Below are positions 1-8,103 of a DNA stretch of 64,000 bases, piece by piece. Origin of the DNA: Oceanimonas sp. GK1. GTDB lineage: Bacteria > Pseudomonadota > Gammaproteobacteria > Enterobacterales > Aeromonadaceae. The position numbers were made by a program, and so were the translations under genes. The DNA lies in contig NC_016745.1 of NCBI RefSeq assembly GCF_000243075.1, positions 1,753,001 to 1,817,000 on the forward strand, given 5' to 3'. Numbering within the stretch: position 1 is the first letter of the stretch; each line of letters starts with the position of its first letter. A model generated the notes under the pieces. That model worked only from the letters and a program-made list of their open reading frames with translations, made no database searches and was not told the origin of the DNA.

Positions 1-1192
1 CCTTCATGTCGGGAGTGACGTCGGCCAGCAGGGTGGGCATAAAGAAGTTCTCGCCCGGTGCCTGGCTCTGGTCGCCGGCGATCAGCCGGGCGCCTTTGGC
101 GATGGCGTCGTCAACGATGTCCTGGGCCTTGATCACGGCCTGGCGGAAGATCAGCGGGCCCATGGTCACGCCGTCATCAAAGCCGTTGCCTACCTTGATG
201 GTGGCCATTTCGGCGGCGAAGGCGGTGAGGAAGGCCTCATACTTGTCGCGCGGCACAAAAATGCGGTTGGCGGCCAGGCAGTCCTGACCGGCGGTCTGGA
301 ACTTGGCATCCACGGCGGCCTTGGCGGCGGCGGTGATGTCCATGTCGGGCAGCACGATAAAGGGAGCGTTGCCGCCGAGCTCCATGGAGCATTTCTTGAC
401 GGTGGACGCGGCCTGCTCCAGCAGCAGTTTGCCGACCCGGGTGGAGCCGGTGAAGGACAGCGCCTTGACCTTGTCGGACTGGCACAGCACGCCGCACACC
501 TCGGCGCCGTCGCCGGGAATGACGTTATAGACCCCAGCCGGAAAACCGGCGCGCTCGGCCAGCTCCGCCAGCGCCAGCGCCGAAAACGGGGTTTCATTGG
601 CGGGCTTGACCAGCACGGTACAGCCGATGGCCAGGGCTGCCGCCGCCTTGCGGGTGATCATGGCATGGGGGAAGTTCCAGGGCGTGATCAGTGCTGCTAC
701 GCCGATAGGCTCGCGCAGGGTGGCCAGCTGGGCATTGGGAATATGGCTGGGAATGGTATCGCCATAGGCCCGGCGGGCCTCTTCGGCAAACCAGCGAATA
801 AAGGAAGCACCATAGTTCACTTCACCGCGGGCATCCTCCAGGGACTTGCCCTGCTCCAGTACCATCAGGGTGGCCAGATCTTCCTTGTGCTCCAGGATCA
901 GATCGTGCCAGCGCATCAGAATGGCGGCGCGTTCGTCGGCCATCAGCGCCCGCCAGGCGGGCATGGCCTGATCGGCGGCATCAATGGCCAGCCGGACTTG
1001 CTGTGGCTGCAGTTGGGTGCAGTGGCCAATCACGTCATTGGTGGCCGGATTCAGCACCGCCACGTCCTGAGTATCGGCGACCCATTTGCCGTTGACATAG
1101 GCCAGCTCGCGCACCAGACGGGGATCTTGCAGGTAAGGCATGATGGCTTCGGTGACCTTGCTGTCGAAGTTGTGCTGTAAGGAAAGACTCAT
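1..1192 (-). CDS. doeC: Aldehyde (aspartate-semialdehyde type) dehydrogenase, DoeC-like, 3' end outside window
   Basis: NAD(P)-dependent aldehyde dehydrogenase of the GabD/succinate-semialdehyde dehydrogenase superfamily. The ATG at 1190-1192 starts MSLSLQHNFD, and about 397 codons lie in the window; the C-terminus is cut off by the window edge. Visible family motifs are the ITPWNFPHAM cofactor-region motif, FTGSTRVGK, the general-base Glu in ELGGNAPF and the catalytic Cys at about residue 305 in AGQDCLAAN. Ectoine degradation (doe/eut) clusters of other bacteria carry such an enzyme (DoeC/Ssd) that oxidises aspartate semialdehyde made from diaminobutyrate. The doeA, doeB and doeX neighbours on the same strand support that role. 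From sequence alone it could also be a general GabD. Confidence 0.82.
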   Translation of the reverse strand, partial: MSLSLQHNFDSKVTEAIMPYLQDPRLVRELAYVNGKWVADTQDVAVLNPATNDVIGHCTQLQPQQVRLAIDAADQAMPAWRALMADERAAILMRWHDLILEHKEDLATLMVLEQGKSLEDARGEVNYGASFIRWFAEEARRAYGDTIPSHIPNAQLATLREPIGVAALITPWNFPHAMITRKAAAALAIGCTVLVKPANETPFSALALAELAERAGFPAGVYNVIPGDGAEVCGVLCQSDKVKALSFTGSTRVGKLLLEQAASTVKKCSMELGGNAPFIVLPDMDITAAAKAAVDAKFQTAGQDCLAANRIFVPRDKYEAFLTAFAAEMATIKVGNGFDDGVTMGPLIFRQAVIKAQDIVDDAIAKGARLIAGDQSQAPGENFFMPTLLADVTPDMK

Positions 1193-1387
1193 AAACACCA
1201 CCGGTTTGTTATAGGGGTACGGGTTGTTGCTATGAGGTCATTCTAGGAGGGGAGCGGGAAGAATACTTTTTGTTGCCCGGGGTCAAAAGGGGCAATTTTT
1301 CTGGAGTTTGAAGTAAAAAATGGTGTTTTTGCTGGGGTTTGAACAGGACCGGTAAGCGGGAGGGGAATGCGCCGGTCCGGTGCTGGC

Positions 1388-1867
1388 TCAGGCCAGCATG
1401 TTGGGCAGAAATTCCAGCTTAAAGGCTTGCTGCTTGATGGTTTTGGTGACGATATAGGTGAAATAGCGTTCAATGCCGAGGTCGGACACCAGCCAGCTGT
1501 CCATCAGGCGCTGGTAGTGATCGATGCCTTCGCTCATGACCCGAAGCATGTAATCCACACCGCCGCCGGTGGCGTAGCAGTCCACCACTTCGTCGCACTG
1601 CATCATGGCTTTTTCGAAACGCTGAAAGGCGTCGGCATTGTGCTGCTTGAGGGTCACTTCCACCATGACCGGGGTGCGTTTGAACAAGGCTTCGGTATTG
1701 ATGCGGGCGCCGTAACCCTGAATGATGCCGGCATCTTCCAGTCGCTTGACCCGCTCCCAGCAAGGACTGACCGACAGGTTGATGGCTTCGGCCAGGCCCG
1801 ATTTGGTGATTCGGCCCTGCTCATGCAGTATGTGCAGAATTTTGATGTCGTAGCGATCCAGACGCAT
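1388..1867 (-). CDS. doeX: Lrp/AsnC-family regulator of ectoine catabolism
   Basis: A 159-residue Lrp/AsnC-type transcription factor. It has an N-terminal winged helix (MRLDRYDIKILHILHEQGR, then a recognition-helix region NLSVSPCWERVKRLEDAG) and a C-terminal RAM/Lrp sensor domain with the YATGGGVDYML segment. I chose the ATG at 1865-1867, preceded by a weak AGGTAG, because upstream in-frame sequence has no family match and runs into doeB. DoeX/AsnC of Halomonas and Roseobacter-type ectoine clusters are Lrp proteins encoded next to doeA and doeB, so I infer that it controls this locus. The likely effector is an ectoine breakdown intermediate such as N-acetyl-diaminobutyrate or DABA. Confidence 0.82.
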   Translation of the reverse strand: MRLDRYDIKILHILHEQGRITKSGLAEAINLSVSPCWERVKRLEDAGIIQGYGARINTEALFKRTPVMVEVTLKQHNADAFQRFEKAMMQCDEVVDCYATGGGVDYMLRVMSEGIDHYQRLMDSWLVSDLGIERYFTYIVTKTIKQQAFKLEFLPNMLA

Positions 1868-1964
1868 TGTTACTACCTGTTTACGTTTTTGAAGACTTTC
1901 CGCAGTATACAAAGGGCTGCCGGTCGTCACTAGCAGCCCCTGCAGGATTAATTGTAAACTTTTT

Positions 1965-2966
1965 TTAACAAGCGACTTCAACCGCCAGGACGGCGAAGGT
2001 GTCACCAATGTCGATCAGTGCCGGATGGCGTCGACCGGCCAGGATGCCGTCGCGCCGGGCCCGGTATTCCGTCGGAGGCTGGCCGGTACGCTCCAGGGTG
2101 TGGATGGAGGCCACCAGATCCCCTTGCTTGACTTGGTCGCCCAGGGCCACGTGCATCTCCAGCAGTCCCTTGTGCTCGCTCATCATGTAGCAGGAGCCAT
2201 CGGGCATGTCCAGCAGGCGCGGCGGCGTGTCGGGCAACTGGTAGTCGCCCTGGGTGATGCCGGTGAAAAGCAGAAAGTTATGCAATCCCCGGTCGACCAT
2301 GGCAATGGTTTCCGGGGTGCTGGTGCCCCCGCCGCACAGTTCGGTGGTCACAAAGACCTTGCCCTGGGATTCCACCGCCGTGTCATACAAAGAGGCGGTG
2401 TCGAGTTCAAACATCACCACCGTATTGGGCGCGCCGAATAACTTGGCGCCCTTGATACAGGCCTCTTCCTGGGCCGCGTCCGGCAACCGGTGAGCGGCGG
2501 AAAACGGTATAAAGTCCAGGGTCTTGCCACCGGAGTGAATGTCCAGGGCATAGTCACACATCGGCACCAGGTAGCGGTTGAAGTAATCGGCAATGCGCTG
2601 GGTCATGGTGCCTGCCGGATCCCCCGGAAAGCTGCGGTTCATGTTGCCCTTGTCGATGGGAGAGGTGCGGCTGCCCTGCTGGACGGCCGGATAGTTCATG
2701 GCCGGCACTATGATCACCCGGCCCTGGATCTGCTCCGGCTCCAGACGGTTGGCCAGCTTGAGCAGGCCGGTAATGCCCTCGTATTCGTCGCCATGGTTGC
2801 CGCCGGTGAGCAGGGCGGTGGGACCGTCGCCGTTTTTGATCACGGTGATCGGAATCATGATGCAACCCCAGGCCGACTGATCGCTGGAGTAGGGCAGCTT
2901 CAGGAAACCGTGCTGTTTGCCGTTTTGCTCGAAATCGACAGTGGGAGTGATGGTCGTTGCCTGCAT
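1965..2966 (-). CDS. doeB: N-acetyl-L-2,4-diaminobutyrate deacetylase
   Basis: A 333-residue zinc hydrolase of the succinylglutamate desuccinylase/aspartoacylase (AstE/AspA, M14-like) family. Metal ligands are visible as H58 and E61 in GGNHGDEYEG and H144 in DIHSGG; a probable catalytic Glu lies in VTTELCGGG near residue 209. DoeB/EutE removes the acetyl group from N-acetyl-diaminobutyrate, the product of ectoine ring opening by DoeA, giving DABA and acetate. It starts 6 bp downstream of the doeA stop on the same strand, so the two are almost certainly co-transcribed, and DoeA-DoeB are known to work as a hydrolase-deacetylase pair. The assignment rests on family motifs and operon partner together. 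Confidence 0.9.
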   Translation of the reverse strand: MQATTITPTVDFEQNGKQHGFLKLPYSSDQSAWGCIMIPITVIKNGDGPTALLTGGNHGDEYEGITGLLKLANRLEPEQIQGRVIIVPAMNYPAVQQGSRTSPIDKGNMNRSFPGDPAGTMTQRIADYFNRYLVPMCDYALDIHSGGKTLDFIPFSAAHRLPDAAQEEACIKGAKLFGAPNTVVMFELDTASLYDTAVESQGKVFVTTELCGGGTSTPETIAMVDRGLHNFLLFTGITQGDYQLPDTPPRLLDMPDGSCYMMSEHKGLLEMHVALGDQVKQGDLVASIHTLERTGQPPTEYRARRDGILAGRRHPALIDIGDTFAVLAVEVAC

Positions 2967-2972
2967 GCGTCG

Positions 2973-4160
2973 TTACCTCTTCACAAAAAGTTGGCGCGGA
3001 TAGTTACACAGGGTTTCCACCCCGGTGTCGGTGATGACGATACTCTCGGTGGTCTCTATGCCCCAGTCATCCAACCACAACCCTGGCATAAAGTGGAAGG
3101 TCATGCCCGGCTCCAGTATGGTCTGATCGGTGTTACGCAGGCTCATGGTGCGCTCGCCCCAGTCCGGCGGATAGCTCAGACCGATGGGATAACCGCAGCG
3201 CGCGCCTTCCCGGTCGAAGCCATATTCGGCCAGAGTGGCATTGAGTGCGTTGGCGATATCGGCACAACGGTTGCCGGGCTTGGCCGCCGCCAGGCCGGCC
3301 TCGAGGCCGGCGTTCAGGGCCTCGGCGCCGCGCAGAAAGTCATCGGTGGGCTGGCCCAGGTAGATGGTGCGGGACAGCGGGCAATGGTAACGGCGGTGAC
3401 AGCCGGCGATCTCAAAGAAGGTCCCTTCATTGTTGTTGAACGGGCGCTCATCCCAGGTCAGGTGGGGCGCCGACGCATCCTTGCCGGAAGGCAGCATGGG
3501 CACAATGGCCGGGTAGTCGCCGAAGTGGCCGTCGTGGCCTTCCATCGCCACCCGGTATATTTCGGCCACCAGCCGGTTTTTGGGCAAGCCGGGCTCGATC
3601 ATCTCAAAGGCGGCCTGGTGCATGTTTTCCACAATACGGGCGGCAATGCGCATGTATTTCAGCTCGGTTTCCGACTTGACCGCCCGGCACCAGTTGACCA
3701 GGGAAGTGGCGTCCACCAGGTTCGCCTCCGGCAGGTTTTCCGTCAGCGCCAGATAGGCGGTGGGGCTGAAATAATAATTGTCCATTTCGATGCCGATGTT
3801 GCCCCGGGCCCAGTCCCTGGGTTTGAGGATCTGGTTGGCCAGGTATTCCATGGCGTGCAGCGGCGGGTTCATCACATAGTGGTCCGGATACCAGGTGATG
3901 TTTTCTTCCTGCAGATAGACGGTACGCTTGGCACCATGAGAGTCCATTTGCCGGCCATACCAGATGGGCTCGCCGGCCATGCCGACCACCACCACCTGGG
4001 GCGTGTAAAAGGACCAGCCGTCATAGCCGGTAAGCCAGGCGATATTGGACGGATCATGCACGATCAGGGTGTGCATTTCGTGCCTGTCCATGGCGGCGCG
4101 TACCTTGGCCAGGCGCTGCTGATATTCTTCGATGGCGAAATTGAGAATATGGTTATGCAT
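2973..4160 (-). CDS. doeA: Ectoine hydrolase (M24 peptidase fold), copy 1
   Basis: A 395-residue pita-bread (M24/creatinase-like) hydrolase that opens the ectoine ring to N-acetyl-diaminobutyrate. The start is the ATG at 4158-4160 (MHNHILNFAIEEYQQRLAKV). This aligns in register with the N-terminus of the second copy at 8104-9285, and the longer in-frame extension has no counterpart there. Characteristic segments are LTGYDGWSFYTPQ, YPDHYVMNPP and YPPDWGERTMSLR; many usual M24 metal ligands are altered, as is known for DoeA/EutD. First gene of the minus-strand doeA-doeB-doeX-doeC block, facing the TRAP transporter across a 901-bp gap. The gene order matches known ectoine catabolic clusters, so the call is firm. 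Confidence 0.92.
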   Translation of the reverse strand: MHNHILNFAIEEYQQRLAKVRAAMDRHEMHTLIVHDPSNIAWLTGYDGWSFYTPQVVVVGMAGEPIWYGRQMDSHGAKRTVYLQEENITWYPDHYVMNPPLHAMEYLANQILKPRDWARGNIGIEMDNYYFSPTAYLALTENLPEANLVDATSLVNWCRAVKSETELKYMRIAARIVENMHQAAFEMIEPGLPKNRLVAEIYRVAMEGHDGHFGDYPAIVPMLPSGKDASAPHLTWDERPFNNNEGTFFEIAGCHRRYHCPLSRTIYLGQPTDDFLRGAEALNAGLEAGLAAAKPGNRCADIANALNATLAEYGFDREGARCGYPIGLSYPPDWGERTMSLRNTDQTILEPGMTFHFMPGLWLDDWGIETTESIVITDTGVETLCNYPRQLFVKR

Positions 4161-5061
4161 TGGATACTTCTCATCAATGACAATCGGGACCACCAAACCC
4201 TGTCTGCCCCTGTGGACAAACAGTAAGTGGAGTTTTTTACGTTTACAGGAAAGTCGCGGTTGAGTCGGCAATATTGGCCGGCTCAACCGCACATCAGCGA
4301 TCGAGCGAGAACAGGCCTTGAATCCGGAGGAATGTTATTCTTGCCGGCGAAATGACAGAATGAAATAAGATTGAGCTTTGGCAGTATTCATCCATGGGGC
4401 TTCTCTCGCCAGGCGTTATGTCTAATCGACATGGTTAAAACCGTTCATCCATAACAATAACGATAAGATTACCATTCCCTTTTCCTTATTTCGTATTGTG
4501 GCGAGCACAATAGGTCGAAATGGTGAATGTTCAAAAGTTATTGTCCAGTTCTTTTTTCGGCGCCAGTACACACCAGCGTATTTAATGTTGTCAATTGTTT
4601 TTTTTGCCTTTGCTCATAAAACTTTGACGTCCGTCTTAAATACTGTCGTATCCGGGAAACAGGATGGCCGACATGCACCTGATTATGACGATAGCTGGTT
4701 CGTTTGTCTGCCCACCGGCAGGGCGCTCGGCACGATATCCGGGCCGTTCGGGCACTCGGTTAAAGGGGTGTTAAATTCCATAAAATCCAGTAATAACAAT
4801 CGATTAGGTGGATTTTTTGGTTGCCGGAGTTGCTCCTGCCAGTCACACATTTTCTGTTGTGGGGGGCAATAACAGAAGAAGTCGCAACATCCGGCCCCGT
4901 GACACGAAAAAAAATTTTCTCCGGCTGCGGTTAGAGTACCCAAGCACCCGAATCGCGACCTGTGAAAACAGTGCAAATTAGCAGTAACGAACAGAGGATG
5001 TCCGGAGCAACGGCCAACACCATCCTTTAATGTTAAATGAACCATCAGAGGGATTTCTGAT
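4161..5061. promoter_or_regulatory. Divergent control region between doeA and the ectoine TRAP operon
   Basis: A 901-bp gap between two divergently transcribed operons, with no convincing gene. It is clearly AT-richer than the flanking doe genes, especially 4430-4670, and contains several T- and A-tracts. A small inverted repeat ATTGTG-N5-CACAAT lies at 4495-4511, a possible regulator site. The teaA ribosome-binding region is GAGGGATTTCTGAT just before 5062. Promoters for both directions must lie here; I cannot place -10/-35 boxes with confidence. A spacer this long suggests multiple regulators (DoeX plus osmotic or carbon control), which is inference. Confidence 0.55.
4495..4511. promoter_or_regulatory. 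Inverted repeat in the doeA/teaA control region
   Basis: ATTGTG-GCGAG-CACAAT, a perfect 6-bp inverted repeat with a 5-base spacer, about 335 bp upstream of doeA and 550 bp upstream of teaA, within the AT-rich part of the spacer. Possible operator; no specific regulator can be named. Confidence 0.35.
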
Positions 5062-6081
5062 ATGAGTAATACACCATGGAATCTGGCTGCCAAGCTTTCT
5101 GCTGTGGCCCTGGCTTTTTGTTCTGTACAAGTGAATGCTGCTACCTGGCGTTATGCGATAGAAGAAAGTATGACTGAGGTACAGGGCGTATATGCAACCA
5201 AGTTCAAGGAAGTCATCGAAGCCAACTCCAGTCATAAAGTAAATATTTATCCCTTTGGTACCCTGGGGGAGTCCGTCGATGTTATGGAGCAGGCTCAGGC
5301 GGGTATATTGCAATTTGTTGATCAGTCCCCCGGTTTTACCGGCAGCCTGATCCCCGAAGCTCAGGTTTTCCTGATGCCTTATGTGCTGCCCGAAAAGCAA
5401 AGCGAAATTAATTATTTCTTTAAAAACTCCAAGGTGATTAACGAGGACTTTCCCAAGCTTTACGCAGAGAAAGATCTGGAACTGTTGAGTATGTTTCCGG
5501 AAGGCCGGGTGCATATCACTACCCAGCAGCCATTTGAATCTCCCGAAGATCTGGACGGCGTCAAGGTGCGGGTGATGACCTCGCCTTTGCTGGTTGAAAC
5601 CTACAAGTCGTTTGGTGCCGTGCCCACGCCGCTACCCTGGGGGGAAGTATTTGGTGCGCTGCAAACCAAGATGATTCAGGGGCAGGAAAACCCCATGTTC
5701 TATATCGAATCCACCAAGATGTATGAAGTCTCCGAGGTGATCACCGATATTGGTCATAACATCTTCACGACCGCAGTCATGGCCAATAAACATTTCTACG
5801 ACAGCTTGTCGGCGGAAGATCAGGCGTTGATTCAGCAAGCGATCAGCGAAGCCACGGATTACATTCTTGAGTATCAGCAGGGGCTGGAAGAAGAGTCCAT
5901 TGCCAAGGTCAAAGCGGCCAAGCCGAGTATCACACTGGTTTCCCTCGACGAGGACAAGCGGGTGCGTTTCCGTGAAGCCTCAGCGCCGGTAAAAGATAAG
6001 TTCGTTGCCATGACCGGCGAATCGGGCAAAGCCATCCTTGAACAGATGGAAGTGGATCTGAAAGCAGCAATCGGCAAGTAA
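5062..6081 (+). CDS. teaA: TRAP transporter substrate-binding protein, ectoine/hydroxyectoine type (TeaA/UehA-like)
   Basis: A 339-residue periplasmic DctP-family receptor with a signal peptide ending near VQVNAATW. The mature N-terminus TWRYAIEES, the segment LQFVDQSPGFTGSLIPEAQ, and PTPLPWGEVFGALQT followed by GQENPMFYIES match, as I recall it, the Halomonas elongata TeaA sequence. They include the aromatic and charged positions known to bind ectoine (mature N-terminal Glu, the Trp in PLPWGE, the Phe and Asn in ENPMF). First gene of a TRAP operon divergent from doeABXC. Unlike doe it is noticeably AT-rich. A perfect hairpin follows its stop. No UspA-type teaD gene is seen after the operon. 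Confidence 0.88.
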   Translation: MSNTPWNLAAKLSAVALAFCSVQVNAATWRYAIEESMTEVQGVYATKFKEVIEANSSHKVNIYPFGTLGESVDVMEQAQAGILQFVDQSPGFTGSLIPEAQVFLMPYVLPEKQSEINYFFKNSKVINEDFPKLYAEKDLELLSMFPEGRVHITTQQPFESPEDLDGVKVRVMTSPLLVETYKSFGAVPTPLPWGEVFGALQTKMIQGQENPMFYIESTKMYEVSEVITDIGHNIFTTAVMANKHFYDSLSAEDQALIQQAISEATDYILEYQQGLEEESIAKVKAAKPSITLVSLDEDKRVRFREASAPVKDKFVAMTGESGKAILEQMEVDLKAAIGK

Positions 6082-6091
6082 GCTCCTTTTT

Positions 6092-6115
6092 GTGGTGCAG
6101 GCGTGCCTGCACCAC
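6092..6115 (+). promoter_or_regulatory. Intercistronic hairpin after teaA
   Basis: A perfect 10-bp inverted repeat, GTGGTGCAGG / CCTGCACCAC with a 4-base CGTG loop, between the binding-protein stop and teaB. No T-run follows, so it is unlikely to be a full terminator. More likely it protects the 3' end of the teaA message so that the binding protein is made in excess over the permease, a common arrangement in uptake operons. Confidence 0.6.
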
Positions 6116-6145
6116 AGTGGTACTACAAAACTCAAGGACCTGCTG

Positions 6146-6709
6146 ATGAAAACCTCGTCCCCCAGCCGACTAAAGTCGGGTTACCATCACTTTATTGCGG
6201 CTATTAATAAAGTGGAAGGCGCCATACTGATGATCAGTGTGCTGCTCATGGCGTTCAATAACATTGCCAATGTTGTCGGGCGTGTTTTTTTCAATCACAG
6301 TTTGTTTTTTGCGGAAGAAGTAAACAGCATTCTGATTATTCTGGTGACATTTGCTGGAACCAGTTTTGCGGCCCGTCACGGAAGCCATATTCGCATGACG
6401 GCGATATTTGACGCCCTGCCTAAAAAGTATCAGAAATTGCTGATGATTATTATTTCCTTTGTTACCGCGCTCTGTATCTTTGTGATCGGCTACTTCTCAA
6501 TCAAATATATATTGTGGATAGCGCCGCGTGGACAAGTGCTGCCCGCCTTGCAAATACCGGTATACAGTATTTATGTATGGGCACCGATCAGTTTGTTTAT
6601 CACCGGCATGGAATATTTTGTCGCCGGAATAAAGAACCTGTTTAATACCGAGATTTTCCTGGCCAGTGAAATTACCACCCAGCAACATGAAACTGTGGCA
6701 GATATTTAG
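6146..6709 (+). CDS. teaB: TRAP transporter small membrane subunit (DctQ/TeaB-like)
   Basis: A 187-residue DctQ-family membrane protein with four hydrophobic segments (roughly residues 25-48, 58-78, 98-122 and 138-165). It has the typical FAEEVNSILIILVTFAGTSF and AARHGSHIRMTAIFD stretches. The start is the ATG at 6146, 7 nt after an AAGGA ribosome site; in-frame sequence upstream overlaps the hairpin after teaA. DctQ subunits pair with the large DctM subunit to form the Na+-driven permease. It sits between the binding protein and teaC in the standard P-Q-M order and shares their lower GC. Substrate assignment comes only from the TeaA-like receptor next door. Confidence 0.88.
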   Translation: MKTSSPSRLKSGYHHFIAAINKVEGAILMISVLLMAFNNIANVVGRVFFNHSLFFAEEVNSILIILVTFAGTSFAARHGSHIRMTAIFDALPKKYQKLLMIIISFVTALCIFVIGYFSIKYILWIAPRGQVLPALQIPVYSIYVWAPISLFITGMEYFVAGIKNLFNTEIFLASEITTQQHETVADI

Positions 6710-6718
6710 GGGATAAAA

Positions 6719-8011
6719 ATGGACATGACCTCATTAATGCTGGTAGCCATGGTCTTGCTGCTGTTGCTCGGGTTTCCGATGGTGATCCCCATGCTGGCGG
6801 CCACCCTTATCGGCTTTTACGTACAATTCAACGGATTTGACAGCTCTCACTTCATGATCCAGCAGATGTTTGCCGGCATTCGGCCAGCCTCGCTGATCGC
6901 CGTGCCCATGTTCATTCTGGCGGCGGACATCATGACCAAGGGGCGTTCTGCGAACAAGCTGATTGAAATGGTGATGACCTATATCGGCCACTATAAAGGA
7001 GGGCTAGCAGTCAGCACGGCCGCGGCCTGCACCATGTTTGGTGCCGTGTCCGGCTCAACCCAGGCCACGGTGGTGGCGGTCGGCTCACCGCTCCATCCAA
7101 AGCTTATCCAGAATGGTTACAAGGATTCGTTCTCTCTCTCCCTGATCATCAGTGCCAGTGGCATCGCCCTGCTCATTCCACCGAGTATCGGTATGATTAT
7201 TTATGGTGGTATTTCACAGACCTCCATTTCAGAGTTGTTTATTGCGGGTATCGTGCCTGGCTTGCTGATCCTGATTTTCTTTTCTGCTTATTCCGTGTTC
7301 TTCGCCGTTAAACACCAGGTACCGACGGTCAGCAAGGCCACATGGGAAGAAAAGGTCAAGGCAACCCGGGCAGCCATCTGGCCACTTGGTTTTCCCATTA
7401 TTGTGGTGATTGGTATTTATGGCGGTCTGTTCAGCCCGACCGAGGCCGCATCGGTTTGTGTGCTCTATGCCCTGTTGCTGGAGGTTGTCGTATTCCGTGA
7501 GTTAACGTTCAAGGACGTGCTCGGCATTGCCAAGTCCACCGGTCTGATTACGGCGGTGGTGTTTATTCTGGTGGCGGCGGGCAGTGCCTTTTCATGGGTG
7601 ATTTCATTTGCACAGATCCCGCAGGCCATTATGGCCGGGCTGGGGCTGAATGAAGCATCTGAAGTCGGCTTGCTGCTGGCAATTTCCATTGCCTTCTTTG
7701 TTGGCTGCATGTTTGTCGATTCCATTGTGGTTATTTTGATCCTGGTGCCGATTTTTCTGCCCGAAATTGAACGGCTGGAACTGGATAAAGTACTGATTGG
7801 CGTCATCATTACCCTGCAGGTTGCCATTGGCGCGGTCACGCCACCATTCGGTTGCAATATCTTTACCGCCGTGGCGGTATTCCGCCGGCGTTATATGGAT
7901 GTGGTTAAGGGATCTCTGCCGTTTGTGATTATGCTGGTCACGGTTGCCGTGTTGCTGATACTGATGCCGCAGATTGCCCTGTTTTTGCGTGACCTGGCTT
8001 TCGCCAAATAA
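6719..8011 (+). CDS. teaC: TRAP transporter large permease (DctM/TeaC-like)
   Basis: A 430-residue DctM-family membrane protein with about 12 hydrophobic segments and the family's GAVSGSTQATVVAVGSPLHP and LLIPPSIGMIIYG motifs. It starts 9 bp after teaB behind an AGGGGA site. It carries substrate across the inner membrane using the sodium gradient, with TeaA delivering ligand. In H. elongata, TeaABC is the ectoine/hydroxyectoine uptake system; the receptor sequence and catabolic neighbours suggest the same substrates. It is followed by a 13-bp perfect hairpin and then a second ectoine-hydrolase gene in the same direction, so uptake and breakdown appear to be one transcriptional unit. Confidence 0.88.
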   Translation: MDMTSLMLVAMVLLLLLGFPMVIPMLAATLIGFYVQFNGFDSSHFMIQQMFAGIRPASLIAVPMFILAADIMTKGRSANKLIEMVMTYIGHYKGGLAVSTAAACTMFGAVSGSTQATVVAVGSPLHPKLIQNGYKDSFSLSLIISASGIALLIPPSIGMIIYGGISQTSISELFIAGIVPGLLILIFFSAYSVFFAVKHQVPTVSKATWEEKVKATRAAIWPLGFPIIVVIGIYGGLFSPTEAASVCVLYALLLEVVVFRELTFKDVLGIAKSTGLITAVVFILVAAGSAFSWVISFAQIPQAIMAGLGLNEASEVGLLLAISIAFFVGCMFVDSIVVILILVPIFLPEIERLELDKVLIGVIITLQVAIGAVTPPFGCNIFTAVAVFRRRYMDVVKGSLPFVIMLVTVAVLLILMPQIALFLRDLAFAK

Positions 8012-8036
8012 GCCATCCATCAATCTTTACTAAAGC

Positions 8037-8066
8037 GACACACCGGCAAGTGTTTGCCGGTGTGTC
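8037..8066 (+). promoter_or_regulatory. 13-bp perfect hairpin between teaC and the second doeA-like gene
   Basis: GACACACCGGCAA and its exact complement TTGCCGGTGTGTC flank a 4-base loop. No T-tract follows, and the next gene starts only 38 bp on. It is therefore a good candidate for partial attenuation or mRNA end protection. A GTG inside the loop is in frame with the next gene but would be a poor start, which helped me choose the downstream GTG. Confidence 0.6.
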
Positions 8067-8103
8067 CGCCCGTGTCAGTGACCCTGAGTTGGAGTTTATC
8101 TCT

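Noticed and set aside
4498-4872. A 124-codon open frame in the doeA/teaA spacer
   Set aside because: No ribosome site, no family resemblance, and composition like the surrounding AT-rich non-coding sequence.
8050-8103. Upstream GTG start for the second doeA-like gene
   Set aside because: It lies in the loop of a 13-bp hairpin, lacks a ribosome site and adds residues not present in copy 1.
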